Shown: positions 1-13,287 of the stretch, one piece after another | Layout: the number at the start of each line of letters is the position of its first letter | Numbering within the stretch: the first letter of the stretch is position 1 | Assembly: GCA_031216445.1 (NCBI GenBank) | Contig: CM062204.1 | Span: 16,303,001-16,367,000 of the forward strand | Origin: Lateolabrax maculatus | Taxonomy: Eukaryota > Chordata > Actinopteri > Acropomatiformes > Lateolabracidae | Direction of reading: 5' to 3' | Length of the DNA stretch: 64,000 bases | Made by a program: the position numbers and the translations under genes | Notes under the pieces: model-generated | Seen by the model: only the letters and a program-made list of their open reading frames with translations | Told to the model about the DNA's origin: nothing | The model's database searches: none

Positions 1-412
1 GGAACACTGAAGCTTGCGGATTCAATTCTGCTTATCGTGTGAGCTGGAGTTTTGCCTGTGCTGAGTTGGCGCTGCGAGGGTTAAATGGTGCCCGCTCCCT
101 GTGGCATGATATGAGCTGGGCCTTTGCCTGTGCACTCTGCCTTGTCTGTGCTGAGTTGGTAGTGTTAGGGGTTAAGAGTGGGTGGCTGCTCCAAGTGGCT
201 TCATATGCGACTCTGATCCCATTAGGGTTAAAAGGTGTCTGTTCCAAATGGCTTCCTGAGAGCCGGGTCTTAATCTCTGCAACGCATGACAGCGTCTGGG
301 TTAAAGGGAGACAGGCTCTTGATATGGCAGCAAGTTAGGCCTGACTCTGAGCTGGCAGTGTGAGGGTTAAAGGTCGCTCTGCCCATTTTGAGTGGCATTC
401 CCTGTAGGGCAA
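1..412. repeat. degenerate tandem repeat, about 5 units, GGGTTAAA core
   Basis: Five diverged units share a core GGGTTAA(A/G), starting at 78, 169, 225, 298 and 364. Most are followed by a GGTG-C-GCTCC-like stretch and then a (T/A)GGC(A/T)T segment, and are preceded by a GAGCTGG or GCTGAGTTGG segment. Spacing is irregular (91, 56, 73, 66 bp), so this is an old, eroded minisatellite rather than a clean array. It may continue left of the window. It lies inside nfix intron 1. The open frames across it on both strands look repeat-driven and have no recognisable domain. Confidence 0.55.
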
Positions 413-1549
413 GCACCATGCCAGGCCGGAAGAAACAGAGGACACAAACACGTACGAGGCGAGAAACAAAGAGCCTTGACAACCACACACACACACACAC
501 AAAAACACACGAGGACACGTGCGCACACACAACAACTAAATCATTTTGAAACTTTTATCCTCTCAAACCAGTGCTTTCCTTTTTTAAAGATGTATCCACC
601 AAAGCAAGGGGAGGACAGACAGACACACGATGCAGACGGGCGCCTCTGAAAGAGTGTGTGTGCAGTTATCTCCTCTGTGACCACGCTCGCTGACTTCCCC
701 AGCCTAAACTACCACCTCGCACAGACCTCAGGAGCACCACAGTACCACAGGCAGACGGCCATAAGTACATGTCCTCAGAGGGGTCATAAAATGGAGGAAA
801 CCCACCTCGATTAAAAAACGCACCTCACAAACAGCCCAGGGAGTGAAAAAGGAGATGGGAACAAAACAAAACAAAAATAAATGCTGTATTACTGATCCAA
901 GCTCCAAATCAGGTTAGTGTTGGATTTATAATAGTGATTCTTATGTATTTCATTTTCACATTATCAGCAAATGAAAAAAGCAATACTCATTTCTCGAGTA
1001 CAAGAGCTATTACAAAAGGCGTCATTCAAACAAAAGAGCAGTATATGCTTTCTGTGAGTGACAACTACTCAATGGTTGGCATCTGGTATGTTTATCGGTA
1101 GTATTTTTTGTGTTGGCCCTCATGGCATTGGTCCCTCGTAATTGTGCTGAGAAATGGAATAACATGTAAGTGAAATACTGTATACGTGTAACCAAATGTG
1201 CCCTTCCTGGCTTCAGATTGAATCATGCCAATTTCTTTTTCTTTTTTTTTTTACTTTTTAGCCTTTACTCAGTATCCTGAGTGGCTGCTTAACTGTTGTC
1301 TCACTTAACTTCTTAACTGCAATAAATATTTTACTTGCGCCATGTTTTTTTTGCAGTGAATAGTACAGTGTTTATCAACTCTCAGCAAAACTGGTCCGGT
1401 ATGAAATACCAGTCGGTCTCCATTTATAAACATGTGATTGTATGAAAAGATAGTATCACAGAAAAGTGAGCCAGAAGGAGAGAGCTGGACTCAAAGCAGC
1501 AAGAGCTGCCACGTCAGATGCTGCTGAGGCTTCTTGGCTGTCAGAACTG

Positions 1550-1551
<2 letters not shown>

Positions 1552-1594
<43 letters not shown>

Positions 1595-1730
1595 GACACA
1601 CACACTCACTCACACACACACACACACATACACAGTATAGACACTGCAAATGCAGTATGGCCTTCACACGCACAGGTCCACACATCCACACGACTGCACA
1701 TGCACAAACACAGACACATAGACATGCACA

Positions 1731-1771
<41 letters not shown>
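1552..1771. repeat. paired (CA)n microsatellites
   Basis: Two CA runs (about 1,552-1,633, interrupted, and about 1,733-1,771) flank roughly 100 bp of mixed sequence. They create the long His/Thr and Cys/Val open frames on the two strands, which are not genes. Confidence 0.9.
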
Positions 1772-3399
1772 CAGGGTTTGCCTTTGCAGTGCTGTTTAGG
1801 GAGTTGGAGTCATCAGCCAAGCCTGACACCCCTGCTCAGTGCAGCCACCGCTGTCTCTCTGAGTCAACATGGATGGAGCTGCTCCATCAACAACACACAC
1901 AGGCCCTAATAATAAAATGAGCAAATCCCTCAATCCAGTTTGCCTGCCACACACCAGCGAGGGCCTGCCCCTTGGCCTGATCACATCCGGTCAGGATCAC
2001 TTCTGGATTTACACTTATCGTTTGGTTACACTCTTCAAGCATTTACATTTTTTTCCTCCAAATATCTGTACAGTATTTCAATGCTTATTTCAAAAACATT
2101 ATTTTACTTTAAACTGTGACAACCAAATTGTTGCATATATTGCAACAGCACTATATGCAAAACATTCAAACATTTTTTTTCACATGCACAAAGAAGACAG
2201 CACAGTATCCTCTGGATTTAACTACATATAGGGAAATGTTGTGGGCAAAATTCAAAAGCTTAGGCTGCCCAAAACAATCAGATGCAAAATAGGATTTGGC
2301 TTCATCTTTATTTAGGCTAGCTTTCCAATTCCTGGAGAAATTGCATTATTGAATACAACAACGCCATTGTTTCAGCAAATTTTAGAGGGGCTTTCAGCTT
2401 TATATATTTCCAGAGAGGAAAATCAAAATGGGAACACTGTTCTGAATCTGAAGGGGAGAGAAAGCTCTTGTGCAGAGATTTGATTCTCCAGATAGCACTT
2501 GGCACCATGTTCCTCCTCTAAGTACTGTAATATGGTTATGATACATTTGCATTCCTTCACATCACCAAAGAAACCCAATATGTGTATATCAAGCATTTTA
2601 GTCAGTTGAGGAACAGAAAAGAAGCAGAGGGAGAAAAAGAGAAAGGAGAGGAGGGTGGAAGTCTAGAAGATGGAGAGTCAGGTAAAAGATTAGCATTAAG
2701 AGGCGATAGGGAGTAAAAAGTTGCCCGATGAGCAGCATTCCAGCGGACAAAGCCTGGCGAATGGTGAAACTGTTTTAGATAGCCTGCGTTGTTCTCAGGA
2801 GAGGCAGACAGGGAGTTAGTAAAGTGGCTTTTAAGCTCACCAAATCCAACATATCCCAGATAAGACTGTGGCTCTTCCTGAGGGAACGAAGGAGAGGAGC
2901 AGCGGAGGGGGCTGGAAAGAATGAGGTAAAATGGAGAAGTAAAAGAGAGAGAGAGAGACAGTAGGGCGAGTTGAGGGATAGGGGGAGAGTGAGATAGAGA
3001 AAAGCAGACAAAGATAAGAAAACGCATAGAACGAGCAAAAGAAATAGGGAGGTTTTGAGAAAGATACAGACAAAGGAATGAAGTGTAAGGAAAGTGAGAG
3101 CATTTTTTTTTTTAAGATGAGAGCACATGTGAGCTTTGGTGTTGGTTGATCCTGTCTCATACAGTGCTGCGAATGAACCCGGAGACACTGAGCAGCCGTG
3201 CCTGCCTCTCGAGCAGGATTTTATCACCTGCGTGAAAGGCGGCTTGAATACACACTGGCCAACATCATCAATCTCTGCTCGGCCCTGTCGCAGAAGGAAG
3301 CTGTGCAGGCCTTTTATGTACTCTTTAGTGTTAATGTTATGTTTTGGGTATTGTTTAGGCAACAAAGTCATAATGCAGAGGTTCAAGAATCCCTTGACA

Positions 3400-3441
3400 A
3401 ACACACACGCACACACACGCACACACACACACACACACACA
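3400..3441. repeat. (CA)n microsatellite
   Basis: Alternating CA with two CG interruptions. It produces the spurious Thr/His and Val/Cys open frames in this area. Confidence 0.9.
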
Positions 3442-6039
3442 AAGGTAAGAACGCTTTATAAAAAGTGTTTTGTTTTTTTTGTTTTCCAAAAAAAGACACC
3501 ACAAACAAAAACACACTAAAGTATGTGTAGTTTGAACCAAATACACGCATGTGCATATTTATGCATATATATTTAGAGCTGTCTGCCGGCATAAATTTCA
3601 TTCACCTTTGGTAGACTCACCTGTATAGCTGCCTCTATAATTTTGTTTAAATTATTTATCTTTCATGTGGTTTTTCCCTAATGTTTCCCACTTTCTGCAT
3701 ACATTCACTGCATGGTACATGCATGCGCATAAAACGACAGGAGACAGGTGCACACACAGAGGCCAGAAAGCAGAGTCAACAAACAAGGTTCAGTTTTTAA
3801 TCATCCCTAGTTTGTTTATTTAGCAGTGGTCAGGTTTTCACTTATAAACCTTCCAAACTCCATTGCAAAATTCCTCCTTTTAGACTCCAGAGAGAACATT
3901 CAAACAGTATTAATTCCTCTTGCTGGGAAAAGGGACGGCCTTTTCCCGGAGCAATCCATAACATCTGAATATAAAAATAAATACGAAGAGCGGGCGCGCT
4001 CCTAACCCCAAAGTTAGGAGGGAAAAAACCTGCCGGGAAGTTTGACGGCAGTGTATGTTTTTCCTCTGTTTCACCAGTGTCTGGGACAACATTCCTCTCA
4101 TCACTCTCACAGGGCTGAAGCACACTGCCACCTTTTCTCTTTCTCTCTTCCCTCTTTCTTTTAATCAGTCTCTTTAGTGAGCCTCCCTTTTCTGTCTCTG
4201 TCTACTTTATCTTTACCCTCGGTTTCCCACCCCCCACCACCCACCCCCCTCTCTGCTGGACGCCCCTATGCCAGTTAACTCACCACAAGCCAGAGGGAGG
4301 ACCGCAAGAATGCTTAAATCAGCATAATTAGGCCTGTGTGTACTTTAAACACACACGTTTCCCCCAAGCCTGGACCCCTGCCACCCGTACACCGCTGTGT
4401 GCGCAGCCACGGCCCGTCTCTTTGAGTCAATAAACACAAACATATCAGCAGTCAGCCTCACACACGTTCACACAGTTTACACACAGACACGCACACAAAT
4501 GCATATGCATTACACAAGGTGAAAAATGATGCTGTATCCCTCTCCAGTTCAACTTTATCCCATCCACTGAAGCTACTTTCCTTATACAGCTGTCACCCGC
4601 CCCCGGCACAAACCACCATCACCACACAACATAGTTTGACCCTTCACACTGTGTAGCTGAGGGGGAGGAAAGTAAATGAATTTAATATGGGGGCTCTGTG
4701 CTGAAAAGTTGCACGTTTGTTGAAAAATTTCCATAAACAAGCCGGTAAAATTTAAGCACGAGCATGCACTAAAACAATGGCAGGGCTTTCAATTGAGTCT
4801 GTGGTTTTGTCCCACACACATCTGTATGTGTTTTAGGTTTCAGTGATGCATTAACAAACAACTGCCTCTCAGCGAATCCAGGGTGCCCGGCTGCATATGG
4901 GGATTATCAGTAGTCATTACAGACCATTTAATAATAATCACCACCATCAAAAACGAATCAGTCCAAGCATGTGATATTTGGATGGCCAATATCACTGGCT
5001 GAGTGGATCATATTAGTGAAGATGAGACCTGATTAGACAGTGTTTGGCATTTCATTTCATTTAAATTACCACACAGGGATCCACACACTGTGAGCAGCTT
5101 ATTATTGTTTTTTGTAGGGCAAAGTGCAGCTCAACATACTGTATGTGTGTGTCAGTCGGTGTGTCTCTGTGTGAGACAAGAGCAATTACAGATATGATAC
5201 CCATGAACCTACAGTTTCAAACCGCTCAACAGGAAAGTTTGTAAGTCAGTGACTAAGGCCTATTATAAAGGCGTCCAATAAAAACATTACACTCCCTCCC
5301 CCAGGAGCTCAAACACTCACAGCTCCCGAAGAAGCTTCAGGTGCAGACGGACACCGCAAGAAAGGCCTGCACTTGCACAAACACAGCACGAAACACACTG
5401 AACTCACGAAAACTGAATCTTGTGCAAAGGCTAATAAGAAGAGGGGCGCAGAACATAAAAGGCCCGGTAGTCACTCAGCCTGTGGCCTTGTACATTAATT
5501 TCCATTCCAAAGACATGCACTGAGAACAAGTAACGCCAGTAGTGAATATTACTTATGCCACTGGCTTTGGAAGCACAGTGGCGTTGCCATGGAGTTTATA
5601 TGTCATTAAAGCAAAACATGAAGTTGATTTGATTTCCATTTTTAACATCATCCGCCTCAAAAACAGATAAATTTTAGATGGCCTCAGCTTACTTTCCTCT
5701 TGGCATAACACTCCAGAAAGTGATCAGAACGCCATGCTCAGTCTACTTTGGAAAATATTTTGTCCGCAGCATTTGATCAAAGTGGTGTGATACTGTTTAT
5801 ATGAGGGTGCACACTGAAAACTTGCCACAAAGAAGCCACTCTGTGTGTCTCTCTCCCTCTGTCTGTCTGTGTCCTTCTCTCACACACAAACACAGGCATG
5901 AACACACTCATTTCTCTGTTTGTGCGCTCACACAGCTGTGGATCTTGCACAGGGTTCAACCAAGGTAAAGATATGGTAAATTACGCAATGGCTTATAGAT
6001 TTTTCCACCCCTGGCGAGCTGCCAGTACTCTCAATGGGA

Positions 6040-6041
6040 GG

Positions 6042-6085
<44 letters not shown>

Positions 6086-6092
6086 GAGAGTG
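6040..6092. repeat. (GA)n microsatellite
   Basis: An uninterrupted GA tract of about 36 bp with a purine-rich shoulder on either side. On the nfix sense strand this reads as a pyrimidine (CT) tract inside intron 1. Confidence 0.9.
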
Positions 6093-9000
6093 AGAGAGGA
6101 TCAGAGAGCAGCACACTTTGTTCCACAAAGTCTGACTCACTAACTGGATTCCCTGGCTCCCTTGCTGGGACTGCAGGCCTCTATGACCAGTAGTTACATT
6201 GAGGAAATAGGGCTGAACAAAAGCATGAGAGAGTGTGTGTGTGTGTGTTACTTGATAATAGTTGGAGTAAAGCTTGTTGGTGCTTTTGTCTAAGTATCAG
6301 ATACATTTATTAGGTCTGGTGGATATTTCAGCTATCACTCCCTCTGGCGATGTGGCCTGCTGCTGCTCTATATTAGTCTGCCTCTGCACGCACACTCGGT
6401 GTAGTCAAAAAATAAATGACCTTAGGTAGTCATTCAACACAGTGGGGTGTCGTGCCTATACAGTCTGCCCTATGTTTTTCCATCGACTACACTTTAAAGA
6501 TACAGTACACATATCAACACAATTTAAGCTTTACATGCAGAACAGCAATTAGTAATTGCTTAGGCTGTTTTTATTCTCAAAGGGCCCTTAACTTTTTTAT
6601 GCTTTTTGTTTTTAAGTGCCATGCAAATGTATTTGACAAAGCAAAACAGTCATCAGACTCCAAGCACAAATAAATGCCAAATAAACAAATGCCTCTGACA
6701 TGAACAACAAAAACTGTAATGTGCATGCATGACAGACATTTCATTGGAGACTTCTTCCAAAATGAGACTTGGAAGAGTCAGCAAGAGCAGCCCAATCTGT
6801 TTTGAATCAGACACTCGCCTGTCAGGATGATCAATCCGACTGTTTTCTTGATTTACTTACTGAGTACATGACATGCATATGTTAATGAAACTTGTGCGTT
6901 TCTCACATCAGGCTTGTCCATATTCTCCCGCCTGGATTAAGAAGGCAGACATAATGTTCACACGCAAGGAATAGAAATGCATTCACGGAGCTGATTTGGC
7001 CTAGATCTTACGCACCAAGGTTTCCCCTACTCTTTTAATTGGGCCCTTGATGCTCGACATAGGGTGTACTTCCTCTAATTAGCTATATCTATAGCGTATG
7101 GGAGGGTGTATGAATGCATGCATGTGTAAAATCCTCTTTTGAGCAACTCCAAACTAACTAAGAGCTTTAATTTCACGCTAGGCTGCATTGTCCCATTCAG
7201 TGGGGTTACCCCCACAAAAAAGGCCTCTGAGAAAAATCAAAAAGAACGGGCACAGAGAAGGGGGATGGAGAAAGAGGGAGAGAGGGAGAGACAAACAACA
7301 ACAACAACAACTGAATCTCATCCTTGAACAATGCAGATCTACCACTAACCGTTACTTCTCTTTTAAAGGGAGCTAATTGAGGAGGCGGAGGGGGTGGAGG
7401 AAGAGGAGCGGGATGAAGGTGAAGGGGAGTCTCCCCGGGCAGCTGCAAGAGGAGCTCAGTACTTTGGCTCTATCTTCTCACCCCTCGATTCCTTGTGGGT
7501 TCCTCACGTTTCCACTGTCTGATCATCTCATAATTTGCTGGCAAACTAAAGTCTCTTCACATTAATGACTGTAAACTGCTAGTTGTTGCACCTTTGATTT
7601 CTCAAACCTGAGAAAAAATAATAGCAGTCTTCCACAGGGAAGATATGCAATTGTCAGTCAATCACACATTCATATTACGCAGCTATTTCTTACCCACTGC
7701 CAAAAATAAAATGATATCGGGTAGCAAGCGTTACAACAACAAGCGCTCTGTGGGATAATTGCACATATTTAGTTTTGGAGTACTTTCTACTCGCATGACA
7801 AAGGTACTAGGCCAAAAAACTGAGAGAGATGTTCTCAGTATCAGCACACTTAAGCGATTCTGCCTCTGTTGCTCCGCCATCACATGTCTGTCTATCTGTC
7901 TATAACATATGTGAGTGTTCAGTCTGATTTCACTCGAGAGTGCGTCTGTGTACGTGTGTGTGCCATGCAGCTTGGTAAACACAACTATATCACAGACCAA
8001 CATAAGAGCGCTATAGGGGCTGCCCGCTTCCACTGGCCACAAATCAGCCTAAACCTAATCCTCACTAGGAGGCAGAGGACGGGAGGGTGGCTACACATAT
8101 TCACACGGACACACACACACACACACACACACACATGCCCATCCATCCAGGGGACAACCACCTATTACCCTGTTGTGCCAATTGCCTCGGTTAAGCATGA
8201 TAAATCCATTTTCTATGGGCGGTCAGGAAGACTGCACAGATAAGGGATGAGCAGAGCACCACAGTGCTGGATTTAACTCACCTCCAAGATAGATTCACAC
8301 AAACACACACAGACGCAGACAAGCTCCCTCAGGGTTTTGCTCTGGGCCTTACAAAGGCTCTACCATAGCATAACTGCCACAAACAAAAACTAATATTTTC
8401 ATTTGTGCACACATGTAATTCTGGACAAACCTGATGCAAAATATATGATTTTTATAAAATTGAACTAGAGATTAACTCGATTAAAGCGTTTTAAAAACCT
8501 CAAGAGTCAACACATCCCTCACACAAAAAAAATAAAGTACTTTTTTTTTTTCTTTCCATGTAATCAAAATGTATTCAGACACTTATTAAGTGACATGGAC
8601 ATGTTGTGCCATTTCCCACCTCCCTGCAGTCCTTCCTCCATCCCATCCCTCCGTCCCTGCCTACCAGGCCTCACTCTGGGCCAAGCAGTGTAAGGTGGAC
8701 CTGGTCTGCCTCCAGCAGAAAGGATGAATAAGTAAAAAGAACACAATGTACCCCTGGGTTCTGCCTGCAACCCACTGCCTGCCTGCCTGCCTGCCTGTCG
8801 TCCTGGCACAGTTGGCAGGCCACTTTTACCCGGCCTACAATCCACTACAGCAAACCTATTCTCCGCCGCCTGTGCTGTGCCTACCAACTAGCGCTGTGTG
8901 TGCAGGATTAGTGTGTGTAGTCTTGTGTGCGCGTGTGCGTGTGGTGCAAAGTGACGCCGGTAAGGCTTGGTATGTCACCAGATCACGCAGGCCCACCTCG

Positions 9001-9686
9001 GCTTACACCAGCACCACGGCCGTCACCGTCCGGTCCCAGTGAAACCAGAACCGAGGGCTGACGCAAGAGAGCCATCGGCCCAAAACAGGGCAGGAGTAGG
9101 AAACACACGGTACTGTACCCACGCACACAATCACACACACACACACACACAAGCACACACACGGACAGCTATGACAGCCCGGTGTGGTCTTTGGCCTTGA
9201 ATTTTGAGTTTTAATGAACTGATTGTGGTGACTGAAAACTGGAAACAAAATCTTTTCAAAATCTCATAAGACTTGTGGGACAATATGTACTAACTGCCTG
9301 CGTGGGCTCCACACATATTGCCACACACACTTTATGCTTCTCCATATGCACTGATTTACAAACACTGTTTTGTTGAGATGATAAGAGCCTTTATCTCCAC
9401 CACCAAAAAATACAGAATCGCCACATGTCCTCTGTTGCTAGGGCTATATGGCATGGCTACAGTACAGTATGTATGGCTTCCACTACATGCTTTCAAGTGC
9501 TTTGCCAATCTGCATGCCTGAGTGAATTTCAAGGACTCATTTGATCTCCGAATCTAAAAACACTTTTGAACTGCAAATAATTGGACATGAAGCGCTCGTG
9601 AGCGGGAATCGAGCAAGCAAATAAAACTTTCTGCGTGTGAACCGTGCGGGAACTGGTTAAACACTCTCCCGCACAGTGTTAAACAT

Positions 9687-9689
<3 letters not shown>

Positions 9690-9721
<32 letters not shown>
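9690..9721. repeat. (GA)n microsatellite
   Basis: A run of about 16 GA units within nfix intron 1. Confidence 0.9.
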
Positions 9722-9726
<5 letters not shown>

Positions 9727-9951
9727 AGGAGAGCTTCAGAAGTTGGCAGTGTTTGAGAGACGCGCGGTATATTAGCAGCCCACATCTCATTTGGATAAGC
9801 GGGAGTTAAGTGGAGTCTGAAATAATTGATTTAAAAAAACGCAGCGCATAAAAGTTTTAATTAACGACGCCTCCGCGACCTTCAAACCACATTAAAACTT
9901 CATGCAAATGCATCTCCGTCGCGGGGATGGGAGACAATGCCACGTAGCCCG

Positions 9952-10029
9952 TAAAAAAAAAAAAAAACCTCCCGGTGCTGTTTGGCAAGTGCATGTGCAC
10001 CACTTTTTTTTTTTTTTTTTTTTTTTTTT
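9952..10029. repeat. inverted A-run / T-run pair
   Basis: A run of A at about 9,952-9,967 and a run of 27 T at about 10,003-10,029 are separated by about 36 bp, which includes a near-palindromic TGCATGTGCA. The arms can pair as a hairpin in either strand. Confidence 0.8.
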
Positions 10030-10129
10030 GGCTGATCGGGTCCATCACCTCCCAGGCCATTCCAGCAAAGCTTTTATCAGCATCAATAATACATTGTAGA
10101 TTGTTTACACCAGTTTTGCATGTTTCTCT

Positions 10130-10760
10130 GTGATTTGTGAATTATTTACATGCCCGAGGTCCCAGGATGAGAGTCTTCGTGGACTCACAGGGGTACAGGT
10201 AGCCTGCATTACGCACGTCGGCACAACTCATCCACGCGTGCCTGGGTGTGGACGCACACTCACGAGGAGACCAAACATCCGCGCCTTCAGCAGCATCAGC
10301 CACGCCGATCCTCACGACAGAGCAAAACCCAAGGCGGATGTTCCAGTCAAGTTTAAATTCCAGGTGCGAAACGGAGACGTTTGACTAATACGCACGGGCA
10401 GGACGCACGGACGTTATTCCGGTTAATTTTTGACCGGTGTTATCTTTCGGCGGCGCAGTGCCACCCGAGCACAAGTCCTCAATGAGATATGAGAGAACGC
10501 AAACAAATCAGCCCCGCTTGATCTCCCTCAGCGGGGCCGGGGAGACGTAATAACAGCAGCCTAAGCAGATCAATATGTATTGCGCGTATGGGGCAGCACG
10601 CGTCCACGCGGCGCTCGCGTGAGCGGATCTGCTGCCAATTAATTTTAATTAATGGAAAGAGAGAGAGAGAGGAAACTCAATGCGGACCTCTGCCTCGTAC
10701 CACCAGGCCTGGAAAATTATCTGTGCTGAATATGCAGTAGGGCTGTTGGACTTATTTTAC
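10130..10760. other. unique, palindrome-rich block in nfix intron 1 (candidate regulatory element)
   Basis: This stretch is largely free of microsatellites and is GC/CpG-richer than its surroundings. It holds a hairpin GCCCCGC/GCGGGGC (10,511-10,537), CGCG and GAGCG inverted pairs near 10,600-10,625, and an AT palindrome ATTAATT-TT-AATTAAT (about 10,637-10,652) containing homeodomain-type TAATTA cores. No credible open reading frame is present. It is a reasonable enhancer candidate, but I cannot test conservation. Confidence 0.3.
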
Positions 10761-11611
10761 GGAGCAAATCAAACAGGCTATTGATTAGGGAAGCGTCTCC
10801 TTCACTGTCTGAAACTCACAGACGCCAGTGAGAATAAAACAAACAAAAAAAAAAAGGCAGCAGAAATTGAAAAGACAGAAGCGTTTTAAGGGGGAAGTCT
10901 GTTTTGCAGCCAAGGCTTCTGACTGTTACAGTGATAAAACAAATACAAATATAAAAAAGATATATATATATTTTTTTTTTTTTGCATTCGAGCAGTGTGG
11001 TTTTCTTGCTTCTGACAGCTCTACAGCCTACAATCAGAGACAACATGCTGAGGTCTGCTCAGAAGGCCTGAAATAAGGCTGAGACGTTTTCCACGGAGCT
11101 CGGCAAATCACACGCTGTTCCGTTTCAGTGGTTCTCTGCTTCCTCACATACACCATACAGCTTCTGATATTATCTTAAAAAAAAAAAGATTTAGTAAAAA
11201 CACGAATATAAAATTAGCCTATCCCAGAACATACCAATGCAAAACAGCGTGACTGTGGCTCCAGAGGAAGGCGGCAGGCCGTGACCTCCCTGCATCACTG
11301 GGACATGTTACCTACAGGCCTGAAGCTAAACAGCTGTGACTTCATGATGCAAAATCATTTCACAGCTTAAATTAATGCGTAAAAATTATAATGCATAAGC
11401 CTGATAATTACATTTTCCCCCCCGTACAACTCCTGACCTCAGACAAAAAAATAAAAAATAAAAAAAATACCACACTGCCTACTGATAAATACTGATGTTA
11501 AAAAGTCACATTGAAGTAGATCTTTAAAGAGGGGTTTAGTGGTAAAATATTGAATCATAAAAATGACTTTCCCCTCGGTGTTTGATGTGATAAGGGACCT
11601 GCGGCGGCCTG

Positions 11612-11750
11612 GAGCTGAAGCTCGGCGCGGCTTCAGCTCACGTCTGTTAACTCTGCAGTGGCTGCACTAAATGTCTGCCTCTGTGAACCAAAGCTTCATT
11701 TACAACCGTAACTTTAAATATGGACTCAGGAGCCGCGCAGCAAGCGCGGC
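11612..11750. other. two perfect GC-rich hairpins
   Basis: Hairpin 1 (11,612-11,639) has a perfect 10-bp stem GAGCTGAAGC/GCTTCAGCTC with an 8-nt loop. Hairpin 2 (11,732-11,750) has a perfect 7-bp stem GCCGCGC/GCGCGGC with a 5-nt loop. Both lie in a CpG-containing patch of nfix intron 1. They are too short for a microRNA precursor and carry no terminator-like T-run. Function unknown. Confidence 0.6.
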
Positions 11751-12759
11751 GCGACGAGAAAAACGCAAGAGGTCATTAATGACTTGACCTTTGCCGCTGT
11801 GAGCTGTTACACGATTTTGTTTAATTTACAGATAAAACAATCTACACACTGAAGCAAGACATATTCAGCACATAAAGAAAATACACTTACTGTGATGGAA
11901 AGCAAACATTAAGAAAGGAACAGTGCATCTCACCTGTGTCAAAACTACTTAAAGGATAACCCGGTCCAGTATTTTCATTGCGGTATTAAGATTATTTCTG
12001 GTGAATACTTTTACAGGAATATAATACACCTACGAGTGAGTCCGGTCTACAGGCTGATAAAAAAAAGATATATCTAGACTTTTTTCTGTACAGTGCCAGA
12101 AGGGCGCACACGCGACGAGGCCTCGAAAGGTCAAAACTGATCTGTCACTGTGCATTTAATTTAAAAAACGTGAGCTGAAAATTCAGAGTAGGTATCTTAA
12201 TTATATCATATATTTTATTATATTGTTTTAAGACAAGTAAAACAAAAGCTAACACATAATCACCCGTATACAACCTCTAACTGAGCCAGTACCCCAAACG
12301 GCCTTTGAAATTACGCAGGAGACAAAGTGAGATTTTCTTTGACAGTGAGTGAACATTTTAAAAGCGCCATTCCACGCTCTCTTTCGTGTAATTACTATGC
12401 GATTAAGGTAAATAACAGAAAGTAACTTGATGGCTTCTTTAAGGGTCAGCTGTGTTTTGTGATTAATCCCACTGTTAGTCGCGCAGCTCTTCACGCAACA
12501 CACGCCCATCCTTCCCTCTGTCGCCTCCGGGATGCCCCCCAAAATGTTTTTTTTTTTTTTTGTATTTCTAAACGAGGCGGCTGAAGTGGGATAAAGTAAA
12601 GAGAGGCAGTTATGAACGTGTCCACGGTGACCCTAAGGGCCCCCAGCTGAAGACCGGCAGACCTCCGTAACAGCCGCAAGCCAGAGACCGTCCCTCCATA
12701 TAAAAACTAAACTGCTCCACAACTCAACCAGCCATGTTAAAACTCGATTCGTGTTTTGT

Positions 12760-12780
12760 CCCCCCCCCCCCCCCCCCCCC
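12760..12780. repeat. poly(C) tract, 21 bp (poly(G) on the nfix sense strand)
   Basis: Twenty-one consecutive C on the plus strand. In nfix pre-mRNA this is a 21-nt G run about 510 nt downstream of the exon-1 donor, and could form a G-quadruplex. Confidence 0.9.
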
Positions 12781-12973
12781 ATTTCTCGATGAAGCCGATC
12801 ATTGCCTCGGGTCGACAGTAAACTGCCGGGGCGCCGAGCCCCCTTCTTCCCCTTTCTCCAACCTCCGTTTTATATAAAATAGATTTGGGAGAAGCGCCAT
12901 TTTCTCTCCAAACCATGCGCAATGAGACGCACAAGAAAAGCCCGTTGGAGCAGTGCCACTGACGAGTAAAGGG

Positions 12974-12974
12974 G

Positions 12975-13006
<32 letters not shown>

Positions 13007-13187
13007 TTAAACTCCATCGGAGAAAAGAGAGAAGAGCCGGGGAGAGAGAGAGAGAGAAAAAGAAAAAAAAAAGGTCCTTAAAACGCAACAAATGACAAGC
13101 AAGCAGCGCGGCGGACAACACAACACCGTAACCACATACAGTAGAGGCACACCGGAGGCGCGCTGCCCCGGAAAAAAAAAAAGCAAA

Positions 13188-13218
<31 letters not shown>

Positions 13219-13256
13219 CACAGCAAGGAAGAGGAGAAACGGCGATTTCTTTTTTC

Positions 13257-13287
<31 letters not shown>
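12974..13287. repeat. low-complexity cluster next to the nfix donor: (GA)n, poly(A), (CA)n, poly(T)
   Basis: It contains GA runs at about 12,974-13,001 and 13,040-13,058, A-runs at about 13,171-13,203 followed by (CA)n to about 13,222, then a TTTC-rich and poly(T) tract at 13,249-13,287 that abuts the exon-1 donor. These tracts explain every long frame here except the nine genuine nfix codons. Confidence 0.85.

Noticed and set aside
11612..11750. microRNA precursor
   Set aside because: Stems of 10 and 7 bp are far too short for a pre-miRNA.
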